5,967 bases of DNA, taken from positions 1-5,967 of the forward strand of contig PCSS01000012.1 of NCBI GenBank assembly GCA_002771395.1, in the 5' to 3' direction. Both the position numbers and the translations under genes were made by a program. Below the pieces are notes generated by a model. It saw only the letters and a program-made list of their open reading frames with translations, was not told where the DNA came from and did not search any database. This document shows positions 1 to 5,268 of this stretch, in pieces; within the stretch, counting starts at the first letter, position 1, and each line of letters begins with the position of its first letter. The DNA comes from Bacteroidetes bacterium CG23_combo_of_CG06-09_8_20_14_all_32_9 (lineage in GTDB: Bacteria; Bacteroidota; Bacteroidia; Bacteroidales; GWA2-32-17).

Positions 1-114
1 CGATTTGTTTAATAGATTATTAATCGCTTGTATTACAGAATGTAAATAAATTTTAGGCACTGTACCCGATAGTCATTTAACTTTAAGCATTATATTTTGA
101 TATAATTTTACACG

Positions 115-122
115 CAAATTTA
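115..122 (-). promoter_or_regulatory. Possible leftward Bacteroidota -7 box
   Basis: On the minus strand this reads TAAATTTG, followed by CGTG, which fits the Bacteroidota TAnnTTTG(C) element. No convincing TTTG -33 element is seen at the right distance. No leftward start codon with a usable frame occurs between it and base 1, so any gene it serves starts outside the window. A six-base match is expected about twice by chance in the spacers here, so this is weak. Confidence 0.25.
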
Positions 123-154
123 AACGGTTTACTTTTAATAAAAAGAGGATTTCT

Positions 155-211
155 GAAAATTAGAATTTTCGAGGCGGACAAGATTTTAAAATCTGAGTTT
201 ACTATTGTAAA
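155..211. repeat. Cluster of three small AT-rich dyads
   Basis: Three inverted repeats lie close together. GAAAATT-AG-AATTTTC is at 155-170, the perfect 14-bp palindrome AGATTTTAAAATCT is at 181-194, and TTTAC-N4-GTAAA is at 198-211. The word GAGGATTT also occurs twice in direct orientation (145-152 and 213-220). These may be operator-like sites or simply AT-rich chance symmetry. No gene starts nearby that would decide between these. Confidence 0.4.
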
Positions 212-282
212 TGAGGATTTAAAATTATACTATAATAGGCGACAACTTACTTATTATGGTCATTCAGTGGTCATACAATTGT

Positions 283-359
283 ATTACAGCGAAGCGAATG
301 ACAATTGAATGACAGCGATAGCGAATGACAGCGAGGCGAATGACAGCAAAGCGAATGAC
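283..359 (+). repeat. Degenerate 15-bp tandem repeat (ATGACAGCGAnGCGA)
   Basis: Successive units are ATTACAGCGAAGCGA (283-297), a shortened ATGACAATTGA (298-308), ATGACAGCGATAGCGA (309-324), ATGACAGCGAGGCGA (325-339), ATGACAGCAAAGCGA (340-354) and a partial ATGAC (355-359). The core word GAATGAC starts at 296, 307, 323, 338 and 353, and occurs inverted as GTCATTC at 259-265. Unit lengths of 15, 11, 16 and 15 break any reading frame, so the array is not coding. Its base composition is richer in G+C than the surrounding spacer. Confidence 0.85.
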
Positions 360-360
360 T

Positions 361-406
361 GGCAGTTGGCAGCCCTGCATACTGCTACTGCTCACTGCCG
401 CTTTTT
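361..406 (+). repeat. GC-rich hairpin, copy 1 of a dispersed repeat
   Basis: The arm GGCAGTTGGCAG (361-372) can pair with CTGCTCACTGCC (388-399), giving 10 of 12 Watson-Crick pairs plus one G-U, around a 15-nt loop. Five T residues follow at 402-406, so it has the outline of an intrinsic terminator, although no gene is known to end before it. The stretch 369-402 matches 3715-3748 at 29 of 34 positions in the same orientation, which makes this a member of a dispersed intergenic repeat family. A terminator role is possible but secondary to that. Confidence 0.65.
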
Positions 407-544
407 AAAGAAACGCATTTTTGATATTGAGCATGCCGAAATATGCCCTTTCAAAGTATAAAGTCCAACAAGAAAAAGCAATTTTTAGAAGTCCCGTTAA
501 ATTAACCCTATAATTTTAAGTGTTTTCCAAATACAAAATAATTC

Positions 545-552
545 TATATTTG
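545..552 (+). promoter_or_regulatory. Bacteroidota-type -7 box of the flavoprotein gene
   Basis: TATATTTG, followed by CAAC, matches the TAnnTTTG(C) element used by the Bacteroidota housekeeping sigma factor. A T-rich stretch at 521-526 sits at about the -33 distance but is only a partial match to TTTG. Transcription would start near 556-560, leaving a leader of roughly 28 nt before the ATG at 586. This placement argues against the GTG at 520, which would lie upstream of the transcript start. Confidence 0.6.
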
Positions 553-585
553 CAACATCTTTTAAAGCATATTAAAATTGACATA

Positions 586-1530
586 ATGAACAGAATAACT
601 CAACTTTTTAATATTCAGTATCCCATTGTTCAGGCGGGGATGATTTGGTGCAGCGGGTGGAAATTGGCTTCGGCTGTAAGCAATGCCGGCGGTTTGGGAC
701 TTATCGGCTCAGGCTCTATGAATCCCGAAATATTAACAATTCACATTAAAAAATGCAAACAGGCGACCAATAATCCTTTCGGTGTAAATATTCCGTTAAT
801 TTATCCTTATACCGAAGATTTTGTGAGAATTGTGATAGAAGAAAATGTAAAAATTGTATTTACTTCAGCCGGAAATCCGGCAAAATGGACATCTTTGATA
901 AAAGAGAAAGGTATTACTGTGGTTCACGTTGTTGCAAATACCAAATCGGCAAAAAAATGCGAAGAAGTTGGTGTTGACGCAATTGTTGCCGAGGGTTTTG
1001 AAGCCGGTGGTCACAACGGCAAAGAAGAAACCACAACTATGGTTTTAATTCCAATGATAAGAAAAATCGTTTCGTTGCCATTAATTGCCGCAGGAGGCAT
1101 TGGAACTGGTAGTGGTATGTTGGCTGCTATTGCCCTGGGAGCTGACGGGGTTCAAATAGGCAGCCGTTTTGTTGCTTCATTGGAATCATCGGCACATCAA
1201 AATTTTAAAAATAAAATTATAGAAGCAAAAGATGGTGATACACAATTAACGCTAAAAAAAATTATGCCTGTAAGATTAATTAAAAACAAATTTTTTTATG
1301 ATGTAGAACAAAAACAAAACAATGGAGCAAGTATTCAGGAATTATCAGATTTGCTTGGCAGCGGACGTGCCCGAAAAGGAATGTTTGAGGGTGATGAAAA
1401 AGAAGGCGAAATGGAAATTGGTCAGATTTCGGGAATAATAAATGAAATTAAACCCGCCGTACAAATTGTAAAAGAAATAGTTGAAGAATTTAACCAAACT
1501 TCAAAAAGTATTGCGGGTTTACAAATTTAA
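586..1530 (+). CDS. Nitronate monooxygenase / FabK-like FMN-dependent oxidoreductase
   Basis: This encodes a 314-residue TIM-barrel flavoprotein of the 2-nitropropane dioxygenase family, expected to be cytoplasmic. The family includes nitronate monooxygenases, which oxidise alkyl nitronates, and FabK, which reduces trans-2-enoyl-ACP with NAD(P)H. Visible motifs in order are YPIVQAGM (12-19), SNAGGLGLIG (32-41), FGVNIPL (65-71), VAEGFEAGGHNG (134-145) with the family's active-site His at 143, AAGGIGTG (168-175) and GVQIGSRFVAS (188-198), the last two forming the FMN-phosphate site. The C-terminal part (GMFEGDEKEGEMEIGQISG, 265-283) and the overall length resemble FabK as much as nitronate monooxygenase, so the substrate is undecided. 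I chose ATG 586 because family homology starts there and the promoter box at 545-552 lies between it and the in-frame GTG at 520. It precedes the acyl-CoA dehydrogenase gene by 111 bp on the same strand and may be co-transcribed. I see no terminator between them. Confidence 0.88.
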   Translation: MNRITQLFNIQYPIVQAGMIWCSGWKLASAVSNAGGLGLIGSGSMNPEILTIHIKKCKQATNNPFGVNIPLIYPYTEDFVRIVIEENVKIVFTSAGNPAKWTSLIKEKGITVVHVVANTKSAKKCEEVGVDAIVAEGFEAGGHNGKEETTTMVLIPMIRKIVSLPLIAAGGIGTGSGMLAAIALGADGVQIGSRFVASLESSAHQNFKNKIIEAKDGDTQLTLKKIMPVRLIKNKFFYDVEQKQNNGASIQELSDLLGSGRARKGMFEGDEKEGEMEIGQISGIINEIKPAVQIVKEIVEEFNQTSKSIAGLQI

Positions 1531-1641
1531 TTTTCTAAAAATAATTTTTTGCAATAAATAGTAATTTTTTATTCCATAAATTATTTCTAATTTTAAAACT
1601 AAATAATAAACCAAAATTATTAATCATAAAACGTTTATAAT

Positions 1642-2784
1642 ATGAATTTTAAATTAACCGAAGAACAAAAAATGATTCAGCAGGCAGCAAAAGATTTTGC
1701 TGAACGGGAATTATTACACGATGTAATTGAAAGAGACGAAAAATCAATTTATCCAACTGAAGCGATGAAAAAGATTGTGGATTTGGGATTTATTGGCATG
1801 ATGACCGACCCAAAATGGGGTGGTGGAGGAATGGACACTATTTGTTATGTACTTGCTATGGAAGAAATTTCTAAAATAGATTCTTCGGTTGGAGTAGTTT
1901 TGTCTGTTACCAATTCGCTTGTAATATGGGGTATAGAAACTTATGGTACCGAAGCTCAAAAAGAAAAATACCTAAGACCATTAGCTACGGGCGAAAAAAT
2001 CGGTGCATTTCTACTTTCCGAACCCGAAGCCGGTTCCGATGCAACTTCACAACATACAACTGCCGAAGATAAAGGCGATTATTATTTGCTGAACGGTACA
2101 AAAAACTGGATAACAAATGCAAATTGCGCATCAACATACATAGTTATTGCTCAAACTTGTCCCGAAAAAAAACATAAAGGAATTAATGCTTTAATTGTTG
2201 ATAAAAATACACCAGGCATAACTTTAGGTCCTCACGAAAATAAAATGGGAATGCGTAGCTCCGACACACATTCTGTTATGTTTAATGATGTTAAAGTTCC
2301 TAAGGAAAATCGCATCGGGGAAAATGGATTTGGATTTACTTTTGCTATGAAAACCCTTGATGGTGGTCGTATTGGAATTGCAGCTCAGGCACTTGGAATT
2401 GCATCGGGTGCATTTGAACGCGCATTAAAATATTCAAAAGAAAGAAAAGCATTTGGAACCGAAATATGTAATCATCAATCTATTGCATTTAAACTTGCCG
2501 ACATGGCAGTGAAAATTGAAAACGCACGAAACCTTTGTTTTAAAGCTGCCTGGCTAAAAGACCAACACTTACCTTACGCTGTTGCCAGTTCTATGGCAAA
2601 ATTGTATTGTGCAGATATTGCAATGGAAGTTACAACCGAAGCAGTTCAAATTCACGGTGGATATGGCTATGTAAAAGATTATCACGTTGAAAGATTAATG
2701 CGCGAAGCAAAGTTAACCCAGATTTATGAAGGGACTTCGGAAGTTCAGAAAATTGTAATTTCAAGAGCGATTCTTAAAGGATAA
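1642..2784 (+). CDS. Acyl-CoA dehydrogenase (short-chain/butyryl-CoA type)
   Basis: This 380-residue FAD enzyme introduces a trans-2,3 double bond into an acyl-CoA and passes the electrons to ETF. Its length is typical of the family. The N-terminal helical domain begins NFKLTEEQK. The FAD-binding signature appears as LLSEPEAGSDAT (124-135). RKAFG (268-272) fits the FAD-contacting R-x-x-F-G. The second family signature runs from Q336 to E355 (QIHGGYGYVKD within it) and fits at every position. The catalytic base is predicted as Glu363 in IYEGTSEVQ, the position used by short- and medium-chain and butyryl-CoA dehydrogenases rather than the long-chain/isovaleryl arrangement. Chain length cannot be fixed from sequence alone. 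etfB follows after 26 bp, so the two are very probably one transcript and EtfAB is the likely redox partner. The reverse direction, crotonyl-CoA reduction in a fermentative pathway, is equally possible. The ATG start fits the family N-terminus; the leader is AT-rich with no Shine-Dalgarno. Confidence 0.95.
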   Translation: MNFKLTEEQKMIQQAAKDFAERELLHDVIERDEKSIYPTEAMKKIVDLGFIGMMTDPKWGGGGMDTICYVLAMEEISKIDSSVGVVLSVTNSLVIWGIETYGTEAQKEKYLRPLATGEKIGAFLLSEPEAGSDATSQHTTAEDKGDYYLLNGTKNWITNANCASTYIVIAQTCPEKKHKGINALIVDKNTPGITLGPHENKMGMRSSDTHSVMFNDVKVPKENRIGENGFGFTFAMKTLDGGRIGIAAQALGIASGAFERALKYSKERKAFGTEICNHQSIAFKLADMAVKIENARNLCFKAAWLKDQHLPYAVASSMAKLYCADIAMEVTTEAVQIHGGYGYVKDYHVERLMREAKLTQIYEGTSEVQKIVISRAILKG

Positions 2785-2810
2785 ATCAATTGACTGTTTA
2801 AAATAAAGAA

Positions 2811-3560
2811 ATGAAAATTTTAGTTTGTATTAGTAATGTTCCGGATACTACAACCAAAATCAAATTTGTAAATAACAATACAACTTTTGATATTAACGGT
2901 GTGCAATGGATAATAAATCCGTGGGACGAACTTGCTTTAACACGTGCCATAGAAATAAAAGAAGCAAATGCCGGTGCAGTAGAAAATATAACCGTTATAA
3001 ATGTTGGATTAAAAACTACCGAACCAACTATAAGGAAGGCGCTTGCTATTGGAGCCGATAAAGCTATCCGCATAAATGCAGAACCAAAAGAGGCTTACTC
3101 TGTTGCATTTCAACTTGCCGAAGTAATTAAAAAAGAGAAGTTTGATATTATTCTTTGCGGAATCGAATCATGCGATTATAACGGAGCTTCGGTTGGTGGA
3201 ATGCTGTCGGAATTTCTTGATTATCCTTCAATTTCGGCAGTTTCTTTTTTAAATATAGAAAACCGGCAGTTAAAATTAAAAAGAGAAATTGACGGAGGCT
3301 ATGAAGTTATATCAATTATCACCCCTTTTATCGGAATTGTACAAAAAGGAATTGCCAAAGATGCCCGTATTCCTAACATGCGCGGAATTATGATGGCAAA
3401 AACAAAACCCTTGCAAGTTGTAGAACCTGTTCAAGTTGATAATTATACCGAATTTGTAAGTTTCTTTCATCCAAAGCCTAAAACAGCCTGCAAAAAGGTT
3501 GACCCTGAAAACGTAAAGGAATTGGTTAACCTGCTTCATAACGAAGCCAAAGTAGTTTAA
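2811..3560 (+). CDS. etfB: Electron transfer flavoprotein beta subunit
   Basis: This 249-residue cytoplasmic subunit pairs with EtfA and contacts the dehydrogenase. Family features in order are MKILVCISNVPD (1-12), INPWDELALTRA (35-46), RKALAIGADKAIR (75-87), the nucleotide-binding segment GIESCDYNGASVGGM (117-131), the beta-subunit signature region KREIDGGYE (157-165) with P172, and IPNMRGIMMAKTKPL (187-201), which corresponds to the recognition loop that docks onto acyl-CoA dehydrogenases. The segment at 117-131 differs from the QAIDDD form of mitochondrial ETF. From memory, the ESxDYNG form is usual in Bacteroidota; whether it binds AMP or a second FAD (electron bifurcation) cannot be decided here. 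The ATG lies 26 bp after the dehydrogenase stop, with an A-rich leader (AAATAAAGAA), and the genes are evidently co-transcribed. Unusually, etfA does not follow directly: 318 bp of repeat-bearing spacer intervene. Confidence 0.95.
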   Translation: MKILVCISNVPDTTTKIKFVNNNTTFDINGVQWIINPWDELALTRAIEIKEANAGAVENITVINVGLKTTEPTIRKALAIGADKAIRINAEPKEAYSVAFQLAEVIKKEKFDIILCGIESCDYNGASVGGMLSEFLDYPSISAVSFLNIENRQLKLKREIDGGYEVISIITPFIGIVQKGIAKDARIPNMRGIMMAKTKPLQVVEPVQVDNYTEFVSFFHPKPKTACKKVDPENVKELVNLLHNEAKVV

Positions 3561-3628
3561 ACAAAGAAAATCCTAAATTTCCTATATAATTTCCGCGTAA
3601 GTTGTTGATACATATATCAGTAATGATT

Positions 3629-3786
3629 CGGAGAATGGGGAAAACGGAGAACCAGATAAATACTATGACAGAAAGGATTACAAAAATTAAAGTAGGCAGC
3701 GGCAGCAGTAGTTTGCAGTCCTGCCTACTGCTACTGCCTACTACCGCTTGCTCGTTTCTCCCATTCTCTGTTTCTCCCATTCTCCG
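3629..3786. repeat. Nested inverted repeat, copy 2 of the dispersed repeat
   Basis: The outer arms are 3629-3651 (starting CGGAGAATGGGG) and 3764-3786 (ending CCCATTCTCCG). They are complementary at 20 of 23 positions, and at 22 of 23 if G-U pairs count. The inner arms are GTAGGCAG (3692-3699) with CTGCCTAC (3734-3741) and AGCAGTAG (3704-3711) with CTACTGCT (3725-3732), separated by a small asymmetric internal loop. The right outer arm is itself a 16-bp tandem duplication (3755-3770 and 3771-3786, 15 of 16 identical). Positions 3715-3748 match 369-402 at 29 of 34. As RNA it should fold into one long two-tier hairpin in the etfB-etfA message. Confidence 0.85.
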
Positions 3787-3803
3787 TTTCTATTATCTTG
3801 TAA

Positions 3804-3811
3804 CAAAGTTA
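3804..3811 (-). promoter_or_regulatory. Possible leftward -7 box beside the nested hairpin
   Basis: The minus strand reads TAACTTTG, a full TAnnTTTG match, 17 bp beyond the right end of the inverted repeat. Transcription from it would run leftward through the hairpin and antisense to the end of etfB. No -33 element was identified. A chance match is quite possible. Confidence 0.25.
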
Positions 3812-3846
3812 TCTTTTTTGAAGTTCGTGTGCAAGCACAAGGGAGA

Positions 3847-3874
3847 CTTAAATCTTAAATCCTTAATCTTAAAT
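3847..3874 (+). repeat. CTTAAAT heptamer tandem ahead of etfA
   Basis: CTTAAAT is repeated at 3847-3853, 3854-3860 and 3868-3874, with an imperfect C+CTTAAT at 3861-3867. It ends 4 bp before the etfA ATG and therefore forms the ribosome-binding leader. A GGGAG word at 3841-3845 is about 33 bp from the ATG, too far for a Shine-Dalgarno. A change in repeat number would alter this leader. Confidence 0.7.
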
Positions 3875-3878
3875 AATT

Positions 3879-4844
3879 ATGTCAATATTAGTTTTTGCAG
3901 AAAATTGGGACGGAAAGTTTAAAAAACTGACTTATGAACTTGTTTCGTATGCCCATGCACTTTCAAAGTTAATGAATTCATCAGTTTCAGTAGTTTCCAT
4001 AGGAAAAGTTGACGATAATGAACTAAAAAAACTTGGAACTTATGGTGCATCAAAGATTTTAAATGTTACCGATAGTCGACTTCAAACCTTAGATAATAGG
4101 GCTTACACAAGAGTAATAGCTGAGGCAGCCACAAAAGAAAACGCCGGTGTGGTGATTTTTGCTTTAAATAATACAGGAAAAGCTGTCGCTCCGAGAGTTT
4201 CGGTAAAGCTAAAAGCAGGAATGGTTTCGGGAGTTATTGGTTTGCCAGCTTCTTTAGAACCTTTTACCATTGTTAAAAAAACATATACCTCCAAGGCATT
4301 GGCAAATGTGGTTGTTAAGACTCTTGTTAAAATTCTTACACTTTCGCAAAATTCTTTCGAAATTGCAGAATCACCTGTTAATGCCACTATTGAAAATTTC
4401 TCACCCGAAATAAGTGATATTAACACTATTGTAAAAGAAGTAAATAAGGTTACAGGGAAAATTTTACTTATTGATGCTGAAATTGTTGTATCGGGTGGAC
4501 GAGGTATGAAAGGTCCTGAAAATTGGGGACCTATTGAAGAACTTGCAAAAATATTAGGTGGTGCTACTGCATGTTCGCGACCGGTTTCTGATGAGGGTTG
4601 GCGCCCGCATGAAGAACACTGCGGACAAACCGGAAAAATTATTGCACCGAATTTGTATATCGCCGTTGGTATTTCAGGTGCTATTCAGCATTTGGGCGGT
4701 GTAAGCTCATCAAAATGTATAGTCGCAATAAATAAAGACCCGGAAGCTCCTATTTTTGAAGTTGCAAACTACGGTATAATTGGTGATGCATTTAAAGTGC
4801 TTCCCCAACTTATTGCGGCTTTTAAAGAGTTGAAAGGAAATTAG
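3879..4844 (+). CDS. etfA: Electron transfer flavoprotein alpha subunit
   Basis: This 321-residue subunit binds the redox-active FAD and shuttles electrons between the acyl-CoA dehydrogenase and its partner. The N-terminal Rossmann-like domain begins MSILVFAENWDGKF. The C-terminal FAD domain shows SGGRGMKG (205-212), GATACSRPVSDEGW (228-241) with the conserved Ser-Arg at 233-234, GQTGK (249-253) and the alpha-subunit signature from L259 to N285 (LYIAVGISGAIQH, then IVAIN), which fits throughout. KDPEAPIFEVANYGIIGD (286-303) follows. The usual VADYGIV Asp is Asn297 here (codon AAC). Length is normal and the frame is intact. The ATG is favoured because the protein starts at the family's usual point. 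The 318-bp gap after etfB could lower its expression relative to etfB or call for its own promoter, yet the subunits are needed 1:1. The gene downstream, recX, is convergent. Confidence 0.95.
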   Translation: MSILVFAENWDGKFKKLTYELVSYAHALSKLMNSSVSVVSIGKVDDNELKKLGTYGASKILNVTDSRLQTLDNRAYTRVIAEAATKENAGVVIFALNNTGKAVAPRVSVKLKAGMVSGVIGLPASLEPFTIVKKTYTSKALANVVVKTLVKILTLSQNSFEIAESPVNATIENFSPEISDINTIVKEVNKVTGKILLIDAEIVVSGGRGMKGPENWGPIEELAKILGGATACSRPVSDEGWRPHEEHCGQTGKIIAPNLYIAVGISGAIQHLGGVSSSKCIVAINKDPEAPIFEVANYGIIGDAFKVLPQLIAAFKELKGN

Positions 4845-4985
4845 CGTTACCCGGCAAGCTGACAATTTACGATTTTTACCTTCATGTATTGAGAATGTTA
4901 TTATTTTGTTACTGTTTGGGTAGAGGAACAAAGGATTAGTTTACAGTTTTTAGGCTCTTAAAAAAGCAAACTTACCAACATGTTG

Positions 4986-5026
4986 TCAATTTCAATGCTC
5001 AATAATCAATTTTCAATTTTCAATGT
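4986..5026 (+). repeat. TCAATnn heptamer tandem repeat
   Basis: After a 6-nt TCAATT (4986-4991) come TCAATGC (4992-4998), TCAATAA (4999-5005), TCAATTT (5006-5012), TCAATTT (5013-5019) and TCAATGT (5020-5026). Period 7 is kept exactly over five units, with the two variable bases at the end of each. The array supplies the left arm of the inverted repeat that follows. Confidence 0.85.
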
Positions 5027-5075
5027 TCTAGTGGATACATCATTTTTTTACTTGAAAATTGATGGTTGAGCATTA
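4993..5075. repeat. 24-bp imperfect inverted repeat
   Basis: The left arm 4993-5016 (starting CAATGCTCAATAATC) is complementary to 5052-5075 (starting TTGAAAATTGAT, with GAGCATT near its end) at 21 of 24 positions. The loop is 35 nt. The arms are AT-rich. Lying between convergent genes, it may serve as a bidirectional transcription end, but it lacks the GC-rich stem of a standard terminator. Confidence 0.8.
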
Positions 5076-5123
5076 AACATTGAATATTTTTCTCCAAATG
5101 GCTTTTTTCCCAAAGGGCAAAAT

Positions 5124-5199
5124 GTAGTAACTGATAGATGGTTACTGGTTTCTGATACTGGCAACAAGTAACCTTAACAGTAACATTATTCGTTACTAC
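5124..5199. repeat. Nested GTAACTG/CAGTAAC inverted repeat
   Basis: The outer arms GTAGTAAC (5124-5131) and GTTACTAC (5192-5199) pair perfectly over 8 bp. Inside, GTTACTG (5141-5147) pairs with CAGTAAC (5178-5184). Alternatively GGTTACT (5140-5146) pairs with AGTAACC (5167-5173), so two inner folds compete. The word TACTGG also recurs at 5143-5148 and 5156-5161. This has the same build, short words in both orientations, as the other spacer repeats. Confidence 0.75.
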
Positions 5200-5206
5200 C
5201 CACCCG

Positions 5207-5214
5207 CAAAAGTA
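5207..5214 (-). promoter_or_regulatory. Possible leftward -7 box beside the 5124-5199 repeat
   Basis: The minus strand reads TACTTTTG followed by CGGG, a full TAnnTTTG match. It lies 55 bp beyond the recX stop and 7 bp from the right end of the inverted repeat, so a transcript would begin almost at the hairpin. No open frame lies downstream of it on this strand; the product would be a non-coding or antisense RNA. The spacing to the nearest TTTG upstream (27 nt) is longer than usual. Confidence 0.3.
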
Positions 5215-5268
5215 AAGATAAATTGATATAATCTGTGGCTACAAAGAACATGGGCTGAATAGTTACCA

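Larger units (their letters stand above)
1..519. other. Non-coding upstream region
   Basis: No gene-sized open frame was found on either strand. The stretch holds AT-rich sequence with small dyads (155-211), a degenerate 15-bp tandem repeat (283-359) and a GC-rich hairpin (361-399). The promoter of the first gene lies just after it. An open frame at 2-49 ends in TAA and could be the tail of a gene outside the window, but 15 codons are too few to recognise. No tRNA or rRNA pattern was seen. Confidence 0.7.
3561..3878. other. Repeat-filled spacer between etfB and etfA
   Basis: This 318-bp gap separates two subunit genes that are normally adjacent. It holds the nested inverted repeat 3629-3786, an inverted TGTGC-AA-GCACA at 3828-3839, a heptamer tandem at 3847-3874 and a leftward TAnnTTTG-like box at 3804-3811. 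Open frames crossing it (3602-3922 forward, 3526-3780 reverse) look like by-products of the repeats, with no family likeness. No clear rightward promoter for etfA is visible: TATCTTTT at 3810-3817 only approximates TAnnTTTG. Confidence 0.75.
4845..5268. other. Convergent spacer between etfA and recX
   Basis: This is 424 bp without a gene. Its first part (4845-4985) shows only a 10-bp palindrome, CAACATGTTG (4976-4985), and a weak AT stem (TTTTTA 4947-4952 with TAAAAA 4959-4964). The rest holds the TCAATnn heptamer array, the inverted repeat 4993-5075, a CCCAAAGGG mini-hairpin (5109-5117) and the nested inverted repeat 5124-5199. No GC stem followed by a T-run of the classic terminator kind is present, though the hairpins may act to end both convergent transcripts. 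Confidence 0.7.

Noticed and set aside
283..359. CRISPR array
   Set aside because: The units are contiguous and variable in length, with no unique spacers and no cas genes.
361..406. Intrinsic terminator of an upstream gene
   Set aside because: Hairpin and T-run are present, but no gene ends within 300 bp upstream, and the sequence is a dispersed repeat copy; kept as a repeat.
325..408. 27-codon open frame ending in a hydrophobic ILLLLTAAF tail
   Set aside because: It is made entirely of the tandem repeat and hairpin DNA; the similar CLLLLPTTA peptide at 3602-3922 comes from the other repeat copy, so the likeness is DNA-driven.
520..585. GTG start extending the flavoprotein by 22 residues
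   Set aside because: The extension (beginning MFSKYKIILYL) has no family likeness, and the promoter-like TATATTTG at 545-552 would fall inside it.
1635..1640. TATAAT box before the acyl-CoA dehydrogenase
   Set aside because: It lies directly against the ATG, leaving no room for a transcript start, and it is not the Bacteroidota form.
3526..3780. 84-codon reverse open frame with hydrophobic residues
   Set aside because: It is the mirror of the same inverted repeat, overlapping the etfB end; no start context or family likeness.
3602..3922. 106-codon forward open frame between etfB and etfA
   Set aside because: It runs through the nested inverted repeat, overlaps the etfA start and shows no family features.
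4103..4426. 107-codon reverse open frame inside etfA
   Set aside because: It is antisense to a well-conserved etfA and has no family features; the same applies to 1744-1959, 2798-3073, 3312-3539, 4710-4931 and 5276-5530 within or against known genes.
4947..4964. Terminator for etfA
   Set aside because: The stem is six A-T pairs only, and it is more than 100 bp past the stop with no T-run after it.
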